This document shows positions 1 through 8,111 of a DNA stretch of 32,613 nucleotides, one piece after another; position 1 is the stretch's first letter, and each line of letters begins with the position of its first letter. The DNA comes from Cupriavidus consociatus (GTDB lineage: Bacteria; Pseudomonadota; Gammaproteobacteria; Burkholderiales; Burkholderiaceae), in contig NZ_JAGIQA010000044.1 in NCBI RefSeq assembly GCF_017814975.1, positions 1-32,613 of the forward strand. The letters are read 5' to 3'. Below the pieces are notes generated by a model. That model was not told where the DNA came from and did no database searches. It saw only the letters and a list, made by a program, of their open reading frames with translations. Made by a program: the position numbers and the translations under genes.

Positions 1-44
1 CGTCCGCCTCGCCCAAAGCCTCATCGACATGCTGCTTATAAGGC

Positions 45-797
45 TTGTTGATGCTTACAGTAACTTGGGTGGATTGCTTTGGTGTCGGGTACGCGCCACT
101 CTCCAGCCTCGAAGGGGCTGTACTGTCGGTTGCGCAAATACTCCGCTCAAGTGAATTTAATGACTCTTTTCAGGGAGCCGGGCAGGATTTCAAAGTCATG
201 GGCAGCCGCCTCGATGGGCATCACTGTCTCACCATTGCGCTAGCCTTTGTGGACCGCTATTTCAGCGCGGTCGATGAATACTTCACTTTGAAGGGCCAGA
301 TTGCCTCATACCTGACGGAACGCATCGAGCCGGCGGTTGAGATTGCCATCAATACCCTGGACGACGGCGATGCCAGTGATGAAAGTGGCATCTACCTGAC
401 CGTCACCGGCTTGAGCGCGGAGCACGGCGATGACGGTCAGGTCGGTCGCGGAAATCGGGTCAACGGCTTGATTACCCCGTATCGGCCAATGTCATTGGAA
501 GCCGCAGCGGGAAAGAACCCAGCGTCGCACGTTGGCAAGCTTTACAACGTGCTCGCCCACAGATTAGCGGCGCGCATCGCGGCGGATATGGACGACGTCA
601 ACCAAGTTGTGGTGCGGCTACTGTCCGGCATCGGCCGCCCGATCGACCAGCCACAACTGGCAGCCATCGATGTTGTGGCTGAAGAGGGGCTCTCGCCCGA
701 CGAGCAGCGGGAAATCCGTGACCTCCTCCGGCAACAGTTGGCCAACCTTCCCACGTTGGTCAGGGAACTGGCAACTGGAGCGGTGCCGGTTTTCTAA
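45..797 (+). pseudogene. archaeal-type S-adenosylmethionine synthetase, C-terminal part
   Basis: This is the C-terminal ~60% of an archaeal-type methionine adenosyltransferase, which makes S-adenosylmethionine from methionine and ATP. Family hallmarks are visible in order: FGVGYAPLS near residue 12, KVMG near 50, the HGDDGQVGRGNRVNGLITPY stretch near 127-147, then PMSLEAAAGKNP and HVGKLYN. The family is about 400 residues long, but only 250 are present. The reading frame is closed by TAA at 39-41, just before the conserved region should continue upstream, and the residues before FGVGYAP do not match the expected LANDTS-type segment. It therefore looks like a 5'-truncated or frameshifted copy rather than an edge-clipped gene. 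The listed start is a TTG without a convincing ribosome binding site. A separate C-terminal polypeptide is possible but unlikely. The downstream metal operon begins 150 bp later. Confidence 0.7.
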
Positions 798-853
798 GTC
801 TCAATCGCCAGCCGGCCTAATCTACGCGGCCCTCGCCTCGCGGTCTTCGCATT

Positions 854-901
854 CCTTGATTGGCATCAAGGGCCACACTTCTCAGCACCTCATACTGAGA
901 A
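854..901. promoter_or_regulatory. two inverted repeats upstream of the copper ATPase operon
   Basis: Two perfect inverted repeats lie between the SAM-synthetase remnant and the ATPase start. The first is CCTTGAT-TGGC-ATCAAGG at 854-871. The second is TTCTCAG, a 9-bp spacer, then CTGAGAA at 879-901. Dyads of this size are what metal-responsive MerR or two-component regulators bind, and no regulator gene is in the window. No convincing -35/-10 pair was found around them, so the operator role is inference from position and symmetry. Confidence 0.35.
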
Positions 902-948
902 TGCAACTCATCTGTTGCAGGCCCACCAATCGCCGCCAGGAGGATGGG

Positions 949-3399
949 ATGCCAACCAAGTCCGTAACCCCTTCCGTGGAAGAGTTCGGTGTTGCGGGCG
1001 GGCAGAGGCCGCACATGACCGGCCAAGTTGAAACCGCGTGCCAACCGCGAATGCGAGACCCGGTATGCGGCATGGAGATTTCCCCGGGCGAAGCCGCAGC
1101 CAGTGCAGAAGTCGACCAGCAGCGCTATTGGTTCTGTTCAAGTCACTGCGAGAAAACCTTCCTCGAAAATCCTGCTCAATACATTCCACATCCATCTCAC
1201 GAGCATGCTCGAGTAGGTACTTCGACACCCACAACGGCCGCTGCCACTCCGGCCGCCGGCGGTGCGAAGCAACTTGCTAAGGACCCCATCTGCGGAATGA
1301 TGGTCGACAAGGCCACAGCCCTATCGACCGAGCGCTGCAACCGCAAGTACTACTTCTGCAGTGAAAGCTGTCTACGGACTTTCGAGTCGCCCGAGAGCGA
1401 ACTGAAGGCCATGAAGACGCGGGTGACGATTGCCCTCACAGGCGTCCTCGCGCTGGCGGTGCTTCGTGCCGGTGCATTCCTGGCGTTGGCGGCTGGTGCG
1501 ACGCTCCTGACCTGGGCGCCGATTCCCGCACTACCGTGGTTCACGTGGGGAATGTGGCTCTTCTTGCTAGTCACGCCGGTTCAGTTCATTGGCGGCTGGA
1601 GCTTCTATAAGGGTGCGTGGAACGCCGTCCGCACGCGCAATATCAACATGGATTTCCTCATCGCACTGGGGACGTCCGTCGCGTACTTCTACAGCGTGGT
1701 GGTGCTGTTCTTTCCGTCGTGGCTACCCGTGAAGGTAGAAGAACGGGACGTCTACTTCGAAGTGTCGGCGGTGATTATCGCCTTCGTGCTGCTGGGCAAG
1801 TACATGGAGGAAATCATCAAGAAGAAGTCGTCGGCGGCGGTACGGCGCTTGCTCGACCTTCGTCCCGCCGTCGCGCATGTGCTGCGTGATGGGAAGGAAG
1901 TGGAAATTCCAGCTGAAAGCATCATGGTCGGCGAACCGGTGGTGGTGCGCCCCGGCGAAAAGATTCCCACGGATGGCAAGGTCATCGAGGGGGAGTCCAG
2001 CGTCGACGAGTCGATGCTGACTGGCGAGTCGATGCCCGTCGAGAAGAAGCCTGGTACTGCCGTTATTGGCGGCACCCTGAACCGCAGCGGTGCCTTCATC
2101 TTCCAGGCAACGAAGATTGGGGCCGATACCGCGCTCGCCCAGATTGTCAAGATGGTCGAGGATGCCCAGGCCAGTACCGCCCAGATTCAACGGCTGGCGG
2201 ACCAGGTCACCGGCTACTTCGTGCCGGCAGTTGTCTCGGTAGCCTTGCTGGCTCTGGTCGGGTGGTCCGTGGCCGGCCATTTCCCGCACGGGCTGCTCGC
2301 ATTTGTGGCAGTCCTCATTATCTCTTGCCCCTGCGCGCTCGGGGTTGCAACACCTGCTGCCCTGATGGTGGGCGTGGGCAAGGGTGCGGACAACGGCATC
2401 CTAATACGCGGCGGTGAAGTACTGGAGCGCGCCGAGAAGCTGACGGCGGTTGTCTTCGACAAGACGGGCACGATTACGCGCGGAGAGCCTACCGTCACCG
2501 ACGTCATCTCATTTTCGAACAATGAAGAATCAACTCTGTTGACCCTTGCTGCCGCCGTCGAAAGTGGGTCAGAGCACCCTCTGGGCGAGGCCATCGTGCG
2601 TGCTGCCCAACATCGCGGCGCCGCGATTCCCAAGGCGACCGGCATTACCGCCTTGTCTGGCATGGGGATTCAAGGCCAGGTCGAAAGCCAGCAGCTGTGG
2701 TTAGGCAACCGGCGACTATTTGCGCAACAAGGAATCCGGACAGATGATGCCGAACCCACTCTCCGCAAGCTTGAGGCAGATGGCAAAACGGCCATGCTGG
2801 TTGGCGCCGGCAACACTCTACTTGGCGTGGTGGCCGTCGCCGACACGGTGAAGCCGGAGGCGGCTGAGGCTGTCGCAGCCTTGAGGTCGCGTAACGTCAA
2901 GGTGGTCCTGTTGAGCGGTGACAACCGCCGCACCGCTGAAGCCATAGGCCGGCAGGTGGGCATCGACCGCGTGATTGCCGAAGTTATGCCAGAGGATAAG
3001 GTCCAAACTATTCAAGACCTCCAGAAACAGGGTGAGGTCGTGGCAATGGTGGGTGATGGCGTGAACGACGCGCCGGCACTTGCGGCAGCCGACATCGGTA
3101 TTGCCATCGGCTCGGGCTCGGACGTTGCCAAGGAGACTGGAAGCATCATCCTCATTCGCGACGATGTTCGTGATGTGGTGGCGTCTATCGAGCTCTCGCG
3201 CGCCACGATGCGCAAAATCAAGCAGAACCTGTTCTGGGCGTTCATTTACAACACGATTGGCATCCCGGTCGCTGCGTTCGGATTGTTGAACCCTATCTTC
3301 GCGGCGGCAGCCATGGCGCTGTCCTCATTGAGCGTCGTAGCCAACTCCGCGTTGCTCAAGCGTGTTCGACTTGGCCAGACCAGTACGGAGGTGACATGA
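949..3399 (+). CDS. copper-translocating P1B-type ATPase with two YHS domains
   Basis: This is a P1B heavy-metal ATPase that pumps Cu(I)/Ag(I) out of the cytoplasm. The ATG at 949 is chosen because AGGAGG at 938-943 sits 5 nt before it; upstream in-frame starts have no such site. The 816-residue product carries two YHS metal-binding domains (about 36-81, with DPVCGM and WFCSSHC, and 111-150, with DPICGM and YFCSESC) instead of CxxC HMA domains. Then follow eight expected membrane segments, TGES (358-361), the CPC motif (460-462), DKTGT with phosphorylated D504, SEHPLG, and GDGVNDAP. YN in TM7 and MALSS in TM8 fit the Cu+/Ag+ subgroup. It opens a packed operon running to 10547; the next gene overlaps its stop codon. 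Function confidence is high; the exact metal is inferred from motifs. Confidence 0.95.
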   Translation: MPTKSVTPSVEEFGVAGGQRPHMTGQVETACQPRMRDPVCGMEISPGEAAASAEVDQQRYWFCSSHCEKTFLENPAQYIPHPSHEHARVGTSTPTTAAATPAAGGAKQLAKDPICGMMVDKATALSTERCNRKYYFCSESCLRTFESPESELKAMKTRVTIALTGVLALAVLRAGAFLALAAGATLLTWAPIPALPWFTWGMWLFLLVTPVQFIGGWSFYKGAWNAVRTRNINMDFLIALGTSVAYFYSVVVLFFPSWLPVKVEERDVYFEVSAVIIAFVLLGKYMEEIIKKKSSAAVRRLLDLRPAVAHVLRDGKEVEIPAESIMVGEPVVVRPGEKIPTDGKVIEGESSVDESMLTGESMPVEKKPGTAVIGGTLNRSGAFIFQATKIGADTALAQIVKMVEDAQASTAQIQRLADQVTGYFVPAVVSVALLALVGWSVAGHFPHGLLAFVAVLIISCPCALGVATPAALMVGVGKGADNGILIRGGEVLERAEKLTAVVFDKTGTITRGEPTVTDVISFSNNEESTLLTLAAAVESGSEHPLGEAIVRAAQHRGAAIPKATGITALSGMGIQGQVESQQLWLGNRRLFAQQGIRTDDAEPTLRKLEADGKTAMLVGAGNTLLGVVAVADTVKPEAAEAVAALRSRNVKVVLLSGDNRRTAEAIGRQVGIDRVIAEVMPEDKVQTIQDLQKQGEVVAMVGDGVNDAPALAAADIGIAIGSGSDVAKETGSIILIRDDVRDVVASIELSRATMRKIKQNLFWAFIYNTIGIPVAAFGLLNPIFAAAAMALSSLSVVANSALLKRVRLGQTSTEVT

Positions 3400-3617
3400 G
3401 ACATACCGTCGCATGGATTTGCGCAGCATTGGCAACGTGGCTTGCCGTCGCCATCGTGTACTGGTTTGGCATTTCACCGCTCTCGATACTGCTCGCAATC
3501 CTTCTGCTCTCCTGCCCAATCGTCGTCGCCTGGGTGACTTGGCGGCTTTCCCGTCAGTGTGAACGCGACATTCAACAGGCCGTGGAGCGCGAGCGTAAGG
3601 CCCGAGGCAATCCTTGA
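3396..3617 (+). CDS. small two-TM membrane protein of the metal operon
   Basis: A 73-residue inner-membrane protein whose ATG overlaps the ATPase stop codon (ATGA), so it is probably translationally coupled to it. Two hydrophobic helices are visible (about residues 5-25 and 29-48), followed by a charged tail (ERDIQQAVERERKARG) that should face the cytoplasm. I do not recognise a named family. Its place between a copper ATPase and other small metal-associated membrane proteins suggests an accessory part in assembly, stability or metal delivery of the pump, but nothing in the sequence shows a metal site: the only cysteines lie in or next to the hydrophobic region. Confidence 0.8.
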   Translation: MRHTVAWICAALATWLAVAIVYWFGISPLSILLAILLLSCPIVVAWVTWRLSRQCERDIQQAVERERKARGNP

Positions 3618-3632
3618 CGAGGAGAACTAACC

Positions 3633-3941
3633 ATGAACTGGCTCTCACAGAATCTGACGTGGCTCCTGCTTAGCGGAATGGGTATCGGGGCTCTGGTGGC
3701 GTGGCAAAGACTCACGAGCCGTCGAACCAATCAAGACGGCGGGCAACGCTACACAACGCAGGAGTACAGCTCCACCGCCCGTGACCCCGTCACCGGCAAT
3801 AAGGTAGAAGCCGCACACGCTATCACGGCGAATTTTGATGGACACACGTTTTTCTTTGAATCCGAGGCTTCACGAACAGTCTTTCAGCAAGACCCGGCGA
3901 AATATATGCACCGGCATCATCGCCATCACGGGTGCTGGTAG
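3633..3941 (+). CDS. membrane-anchored YHS-domain protein with His-rich tail
   Basis: A 102-residue protein with a good ribosome binding site (GAGGAGAA, 3619-3626). One N-terminal membrane helix (about 8-25) is followed by a YHS-like domain (about 50-95: DPVTGNKVEA, then FFFESEASRTVF and DPAKYM). The cysteine of the usual DPVCG motif is replaced by threonine (T54), and the second cysteine pair is also missing. A terminal HRHHRHHGCW could bind Cu or Zn. It is therefore a degenerate YHS domain with a histidine cluster, probably anchored next to the upstream ATPase, which has two intact YHS domains. A metal-chaperone role is inference. Confidence 0.85.
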   Translation: MNWLSQNLTWLLLSGMGIGALVAWQRLTSRRTNQDGGQRYTTQEYSSTARDPVTGNKVEAAHAITANFDGHTFFFESEASRTVFQQDPAKYMHRHHRHHGCW

Positions 3942-3980
3942 GCAGCGCTCTTGATAGAGTTCTCTTCGTCAGAGGAAAGC

Positions 3981-4241
3981 ATGAATCACGACCACAACAC
4001 TCATGAGCATCCTGAAGATACAGAGCGAAAAATTTCCCGCTCCAAGCTCGTCACGATTGGCTTCTTTCTGGTGATTGGCTATTTCCTCTGGACGGAACAC
4101 CGGGCGCACGTCATTCAGTTTCTGCCATTCCTGCTCCTTGCGGCATGCCCATTGATGCATCTCTTCATGCATCACGGCCATGGCCACGGTCATGGACAGC
4201 GTGACGACGCGAAGGACATGGACACGAAGGGGGAACGATGA
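3981..4241 (+). CDS. DUF2933 family membrane protein, His-rich
   Basis: The ATG at 3981 is preferred over an upstream in-frame start because AGAGGAAAG precedes it directly. The 86-residue product has a His-rich N-terminus (MNHDHNTHEH), a helix at about 27-42, the TEHRAHV motif, a second helix that includes PFLLLAACPLMHLFMH, and a terminal HGHGHGHG run. This layout matches the DUF2933 family, small inner-membrane proteins repeatedly found beside copper and silver ATPases. The histidine clusters at both ends could capture metal. Its stop overlaps the start of the next gene (ATGA), which indicates coupled translation. Confidence 0.85.
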   Translation: MNHDHNTHEHPEDTERKISRSKLVTIGFFLVIGYFLWTEHRAHVIQFLPFLLLAACPLMHLFMHHGHGHGHGQRDDAKDMDTKGER

Positions 4242-4906
4242 TGGAACACAATGCCCAATACGGCTACGGTCTCTGGTCACTCGTGATTATTAACTCGGCA
4301 GTCTTCCTCATCTTCGCATTCAGCTTCACCAAGCCGAAGACTTCGCGGGACTGGCGTTCCTTCGGTGCCTTCTCGGCGTTCATCGTGGCGCTCTTCACCG
4401 AAATGTATGGTATCCCCCTGACCATCTATTTCCTGTTGCCATGGTTGTCGGCGAAGTTCCCTGGCATCGACTTCCTCTCCCATGACGCAGGCCATCTTCC
4501 GGAGATGATTTTCGGCTGGCAAGGTAACCCACATCTGGGGCCCTTCCACATCGCCAGCGACATCCTGATTTTCGGTGGGTTCTACATGCTGTCGGCCGCC
4601 TGGCGAGTCCTCTACAAGGCCCAGCAAGCGCACCGCCTGGCTACTTCTGGACTCTACGCTCGCATGAGGCATCCGCAGTATGTGGCGTTCATCGTGATTA
4701 TGTTTGGATTCCTGCTGCAATGGCCGACGATACTCACGTTGGTGATGTTCCCCATCCTCGTCTGGATGTACGTGCGACTGGCCCATGCCGAGGAGCAGGA
4801 CGCACTGGCTGAATTCGGACAGGAATACGAGGCGTATCGCCGGAAGACGCCCAGTTTCATCCCCCACTTCGGCGGCGGCGATATGCCTCGGACCAGGCCT
4901 CACTGA
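4238..4906 (+). CDS. isoprenylcysteine carboxyl methyltransferase-like membrane protein
   Basis: A 222-residue polytopic membrane protein of the ICMT / phospholipid-methyltransferase-like superfamily. About five hydrophobic helices are seen. The C-terminal half has the family signature: LATSGLYARMRHPQYVAF (about 136-153), then a helix pair and HAEEQDALAEFGQEYEAYRRKTPSFIP, where the RHP and the EExx(L)xxxFGxxYxxYxxxxPxfiP elements are diagnostic for S-adenosylmethionine-dependent methylation at the membrane. The substrate is unknown; bacteria with this protein in copper operons do not prenylate proteins, so a lipid or small membrane-protein substrate is likelier. Start at 4238 or 4241 (ATGATG); AAGGGGG precedes. 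A remnant of an S-adenosylmethionine synthetase lies at the left end of the window. Confidence 0.85.
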   Translation: MMEHNAQYGYGLWSLVIINSAVFLIFAFSFTKPKTSRDWRSFGAFSAFIVALFTEMYGIPLTIYFLLPWLSAKFPGIDFLSHDAGHLPEMIFGWQGNPHLGPFHIASDILIFGGFYMLSAAWRVLYKAQQAHRLATSGLYARMRHPQYVAFIVIMFGFLLQWPTILTLVMFPILVWMYVRLAHAEEQDALAEFGQEYEAYRRKTPSFIPHFGGGDMPRTRPH

Positions 4907-4940
4907 TGCCTTGCGGGAACCGTTGCAAATGGAGGTTGCC

Positions 4941-5207
4941 ATGAAGCCCTTCAGAACTGGCGCGACCTTGTCAGCCACTATCTTGCTGTTCTATGCCTTG
5001 TGCACCTTGGTCTGGATGGCATTCCCCGAGCCTTTCATCGATTTCGTGAATGCGCTCTTTCACGGACTTGACTTCCGGCGGCTGCAAACTGGTGAGCCGC
5101 TGTCCTGGTGGTCCATCGTCTATCCAGGTTTTTTGTTCGCCATCTGGTTTTTCGCTGCCGGGAGTTTCTTTGCCTGGCTCTATAACGCGCTTGGGAGTGA
5201 CCGATAA
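4941..5207 (+). CDS. DUF5676-like small membrane protein
   Basis: An 88-residue membrane protein. The start at 4941 is set by GGAGG (4931-4935) 5 nt upstream; longer in-frame extensions overlap the previous gene. Two helices are visible: about 11-28 (LSATILLFYALCTLVWMAFP) and 58-82 (IVYPGFLFAIWFFAAGSFFAWLYN), separated by FVNALFHGLDFRRL, a motif I associate with the DUF5676 family. These proteins accompany heavy-metal ATPases and DUF2933 proteins. The function is unknown. Confidence 0.8.
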   Translation: MKPFRTGATLSATILLFYALCTLVWMAFPEPFIDFVNALFHGLDFRRLQTGEPLSWWSIVYPGFLFAIWFFAAGSFFAWLYNALGSDR

Positions 5208-5357
5208 CCCCGAGCGACGGTATTGGCGGTCGTGGAATTCTCACTGTGAGGTGAATCCACGTGAAGCTGGCTCCATGTCGAGCCCAGATAGCCCGGCGGT
5301 CATGCAAATTGCACTGGCCGCCGAACTTTTTGAATGACCACAAGATGAAAGGACCCC

Positions 5358-7292
5358 ATGGAACCGCGCCAACAATTTTCCCTTTGGTACGTACTCGTCG
5401 CGGCCACGGCGATTCTCATCCTGCAGAGCTTCTTCGTCGCCAGTCACGTCGAGACGCTACCGTATAGTGACTTCAAGGTTCTCCTCAAGGCTGGCAAGCT
5501 CAAGAACGTAGCGGTTGGAGAAGGAGCCATCACGGGTGTCCTAATTATCGACGGTATCGACAAATTGCTGCCGAAGCAGCAGGTAGACGAGATGCTGCGC
5601 GAGGGGAAAGGAGACCATCAGTTCTCCACGCTCCGTGTCAATGACCCCAATCTGGTCCAGGACCTCGAAGCGGCGAAGGTTCGCTTTGTCGGGGAGGCGG
5701 ACAGCAAGTGGATTAGCACCTTGCTCTCATGGATTGTTCCAGCTCTCCTTTTCTTCGGAATCTGGAGCCTCATGATTAAGCGCATTGGCGGCGCCGGCGG
5801 AATGATGGAGATAGGCAAGAGCAAGGCCAAGGTCTACATGCAGAAGGAAACTGGCGTGACCTTTGCTGACGTTGCCGGTATTGACGAAGCCAAGGAGGAA
5901 CTCGCCGAAATCGTCAACTTCCTGAAGGACCCGCAGCGCTACCGGCGCCTGGGTGGAAAGATTCCCAAGGGGGTATTACTGCTTGGGGCACCCGGAACTG
6001 GAAAGACGCTGCTGGCCAAGGCAGTGGCGGGCGAAGCCGGTGTTCCATTTTTCAGCATGAGCGGCTCGGAGTTCGTTGAGATGTTTGTAGGCGTGGGCGC
6101 CGCACGCGTTCGCGACCTCTTCAACCAGGCCGAGACCAAGGCGCCTTGCATCATCTTCATCGACGAACTCGACGCGCTGGGCAAGACCCGTGCATTCAAC
6201 GCAGTGTCAGGCAATGATGAACGAGAACAGACCCTGAATCAGTTGCTGGTCCAGATGGATGGCTTTGATACCAACAAAGGGGTAATCATCATGGCGGCGA
6301 CCAACCGGCCAGAGATTCTCGACCCGGCGCTGCTGCGACCGGGACGATTCGACCGTCATATCGCCCTGGACCGCCCGGACCTGAAAGGCCGCGAACAAAT
6401 CCTGAAGGTGCACATCAAGAACGTCAAACTCGCGCCCGACGTCGAGCTAACCAAGCTAGCCGCACGAACGCCAGGATTCGCTGGCGCAGACCTTGCGAAC
6501 CTTGTCAACGAAGCGGCGCTCCTCGCCGCCCGCAAAGACAAGGATGCGGTGGATATGACCGATTTCGATGAGGCACTGGACCGCATTGTAGGGGGCTTGG
6601 AGAAAAAGAACCGCGTGATGAATGCGCAGGAGAAGGAAACCATTGCCTACCACGAGGCGGGTCACGCGATTGTGGCGGAACTGCGCCCTCGGGCCGACCA
6701 GGTCTCCAAGGTCTCCATCATCCCGCGAGGGGTCGCTGCGTTGGGCTACACCCAGCAGACCCCGACTGAGGACCGCTATCTCTTGAAACAGAGTGAACTG
6801 TTGGACCGACTTGATGTCCTGCTTGGGGGGCGCATTGCCGAAAAGATTGTCTACGGTGACGTTTCGACCGGTGCGCAGAACGACCTGCAACGCGCGACCG
6901 ATATGGCCCGTCAAATGATTACGCAATTCGGCATGAGTGAGCAGCTTGGTCTTGCCACTTACGAGGACATGCCGAACCCGCTCTTTACTGGTATCGGCAT
7001 GATGCCGCGTGACCGCAAGGAATACAGCGAGGAAACCGCGCGGACTATCGATGCGGAGATCCGCAAGATTCTGGCGGATGCTAGCGAAAGAGTGCGGCAA
7101 ACGCTTCTCTCGCATCGCCACAAGCTGGATACCCTCGCCAAGCTTCTCCTGGAGCGGGAAGTTGTGGGAAGAAGTGACCTCGAACTCCTTCTCTCCGAGA
7201 AGGTTACCCAGTTGTCGCCAATGAAACCATCTGTTCCCAATGCAACGGGGCCGCACGATTCAGAGCAGCATCATGAAGACGAAGGCACGTAG
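5358..7292 (+). CDS. ftsH: accessory ATP-dependent zinc metalloprotease FtsH
   Basis: This is a membrane-bound AAA+ protease that extracts and degrades damaged or unassembled membrane proteins. The 644 residues contain an N-terminal TM (about 10-28), a periplasmic domain (30-118), TM2 (119-140), the AAA domain with Walker A GAPGTGKT (210-217), Walker B IIFIDE (265-270) and an SRH-like ATNRPEILDPALLRPGRFDR, then the zinc site HEAGH (432-436) with a downstream acidic ligand in NDLQRATDMARQ. All catalytic residues are present, so it should be active. It lies inside a metal ATPase operon, downstream of a 150-bp gap, and overlaps the PPK2 gene, so it is an accessory copy rather than the housekeeping one. 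AAAGGA precedes the ATG. A role in clearing metal-damaged envelope proteins is inference. Confidence 0.95.
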   Translation: MEPRQQFSLWYVLVAATAILILQSFFVASHVETLPYSDFKVLLKAGKLKNVAVGEGAITGVLIIDGIDKLLPKQQVDEMLREGKGDHQFSTLRVNDPNLVQDLEAAKVRFVGEADSKWISTLLSWIVPALLFFGIWSLMIKRIGGAGGMMEIGKSKAKVYMQKETGVTFADVAGIDEAKEELAEIVNFLKDPQRYRRLGGKIPKGVLLLGAPGTGKTLLAKAVAGEAGVPFFSMSGSEFVEMFVGVGAARVRDLFNQAETKAPCIIFIDELDALGKTRAFNAVSGNDEREQTLNQLLVQMDGFDTNKGVIIMAATNRPEILDPALLRPGRFDRHIALDRPDLKGREQILKVHIKNVKLAPDVELTKLAARTPGFAGADLANLVNEAALLAARKDKDAVDMTDFDEALDRIVGGLEKKNRVMNAQEKETIAYHEAGHAIVAELRPRADQVSKVSIIPRGVAALGYTQQTPTEDRYLLKQSELLDRLDVLLGGRIAEKIVYGDVSTGAQNDLQRATDMARQMITQFGMSEQLGLATYEDMPNPLFTGIGMMPRDRKEYSEETARTIDAEIRKILADASERVRQTLLSHRHKLDTLAKLLLEREVVGRSDLELLLSEKVTQLSPMKPSVPNATGPHDSEQHHEDEGT

Positions 7293-8079
7293 TCATCGTG
7301 ACGAGGTGGAGGTCAGCTCGGTCACGGTTGAAGAATACGAGAGGGAACTGCGCCTTCTGCAGATTGAACTGGTGAAGCTGCAGCGGCACTTCCTTTGCTG
7401 CTGCAGCGACAGGATTCTGGTCATCTTTGAAGGTCGGGACGCCTCCGGAAAAGACGGAACCATCAAGCGCATTGTCGAGCATCTTAGTCCTCGCGAAACG
7501 CGCGTGGTCGCCCTCGGGAAGCCTTCTGACCGTGACCTTGGCTCATGGTACTTCCAGCGCTACGTGGCGGAATTGCCCGCCGCTGGCGAATTTACCCTCT
7601 TCAATCGAAGTTGGTACAACCGGGCCGGGGTGGAACACGTGATGGGCTTCTGTACTGACGAAGAGCACGAGGAGTTCTTGTCCACCGCCCCTGAATTTGA
7701 AGGGATGCTGGTGCGCTCAGGGATTCGCCTTATCAAGTACTACCTCGACATCACGAAGGATGAGCAGAAGCGGCGTATCGAATCGCGTCGCCGGGACCCC
7801 CTGAAGCAGTGGAAGGTTAGTCCCATCGACGAAAAGGCGGTAGCGCTATGGAAAAAGTACAGCAAAGCCAGAAACGAGATGCTTGCTCGCACCAACCATG
7901 TGGTGTCGTGGAATATTGTGCGCGCCGACGATAAGCGGGTGGCGCGCCTGAATGTCATCAAGGATTTGCTGACGCGTCTGCACTATGCGGACAAGGACAC
8001 GAAGCTCATTCGTCCCAATTCTGACATCGTGTTCCCTTACTCTGAGGCGCATCTCCTGAGTGGGGCTATTGCGAAGTGA
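7273..8079 (+). CDS. ppk2: polyphosphate kinase 2 (PPK2) family protein
   Basis: PPK2 enzymes use polyphosphate to phosphorylate nucleotides (NDP to NTP or NMP to NDP, depending on class). The start at 7273 (MKTKARS) overlaps the ftsH 3' end by 20 nt, so translation is probably coupled. In the 268-residue product the Walker A element FEGRDASGKDGT is at about 53-63, followed by PSDRDLGSWYFQRYV, then FNRSWYNRAGVEHVMGF (the lid/Walker B region with conserved R and Y) and RRIESRRRDPLKQWKVSPID, all typical of one-domain PPK2. Polyphosphate also chelates metals, so its place between FtsH and a metal ATPase could link ATP supply or metal sequestration to stress. That link is inference. The sequence alone does not decide between ADP and GDP preference. 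Confidence 0.92.
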   Translation: MKTKARSHRDEVEVSSVTVEEYERELRLLQIELVKLQRHFLCCCSDRILVIFEGRDASGKDGTIKRIVEHLSPRETRVVALGKPSDRDLGSWYFQRYVAELPAAGEFTLFNRSWYNRAGVEHVMGFCTDEEHEEFLSTAPEFEGMLVRSGIRLIKYYLDITKDEQKRRIESRRRDPLKQWKVSPIDEKAVALWKKYSKARNEMLARTNHVVSWNIVRADDKRVARLNVIKDLLTRLHYADKDTKLIRPNSDIVFPYSEAHLLSGAIAK

Positions 8080-8111
8080 ATGGGTAACCATTAGCGGCGA
8101 GGATTGTCGAG

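Noticed and set aside
607..948. In-frame 5' extension of the first ATPase, giving a 930-residue product
   Set aside because: It overlaps the SAM-synthetase remnant in another frame, has no ribosome binding site, and AGGAGG directly precedes the ATG at 949.
5274..5337. Very short + strand frame (about 20 codons) before ftsH
   Set aside because: It has no ribosome binding site and no recognisable family; more likely untranslated leader of ftsH.
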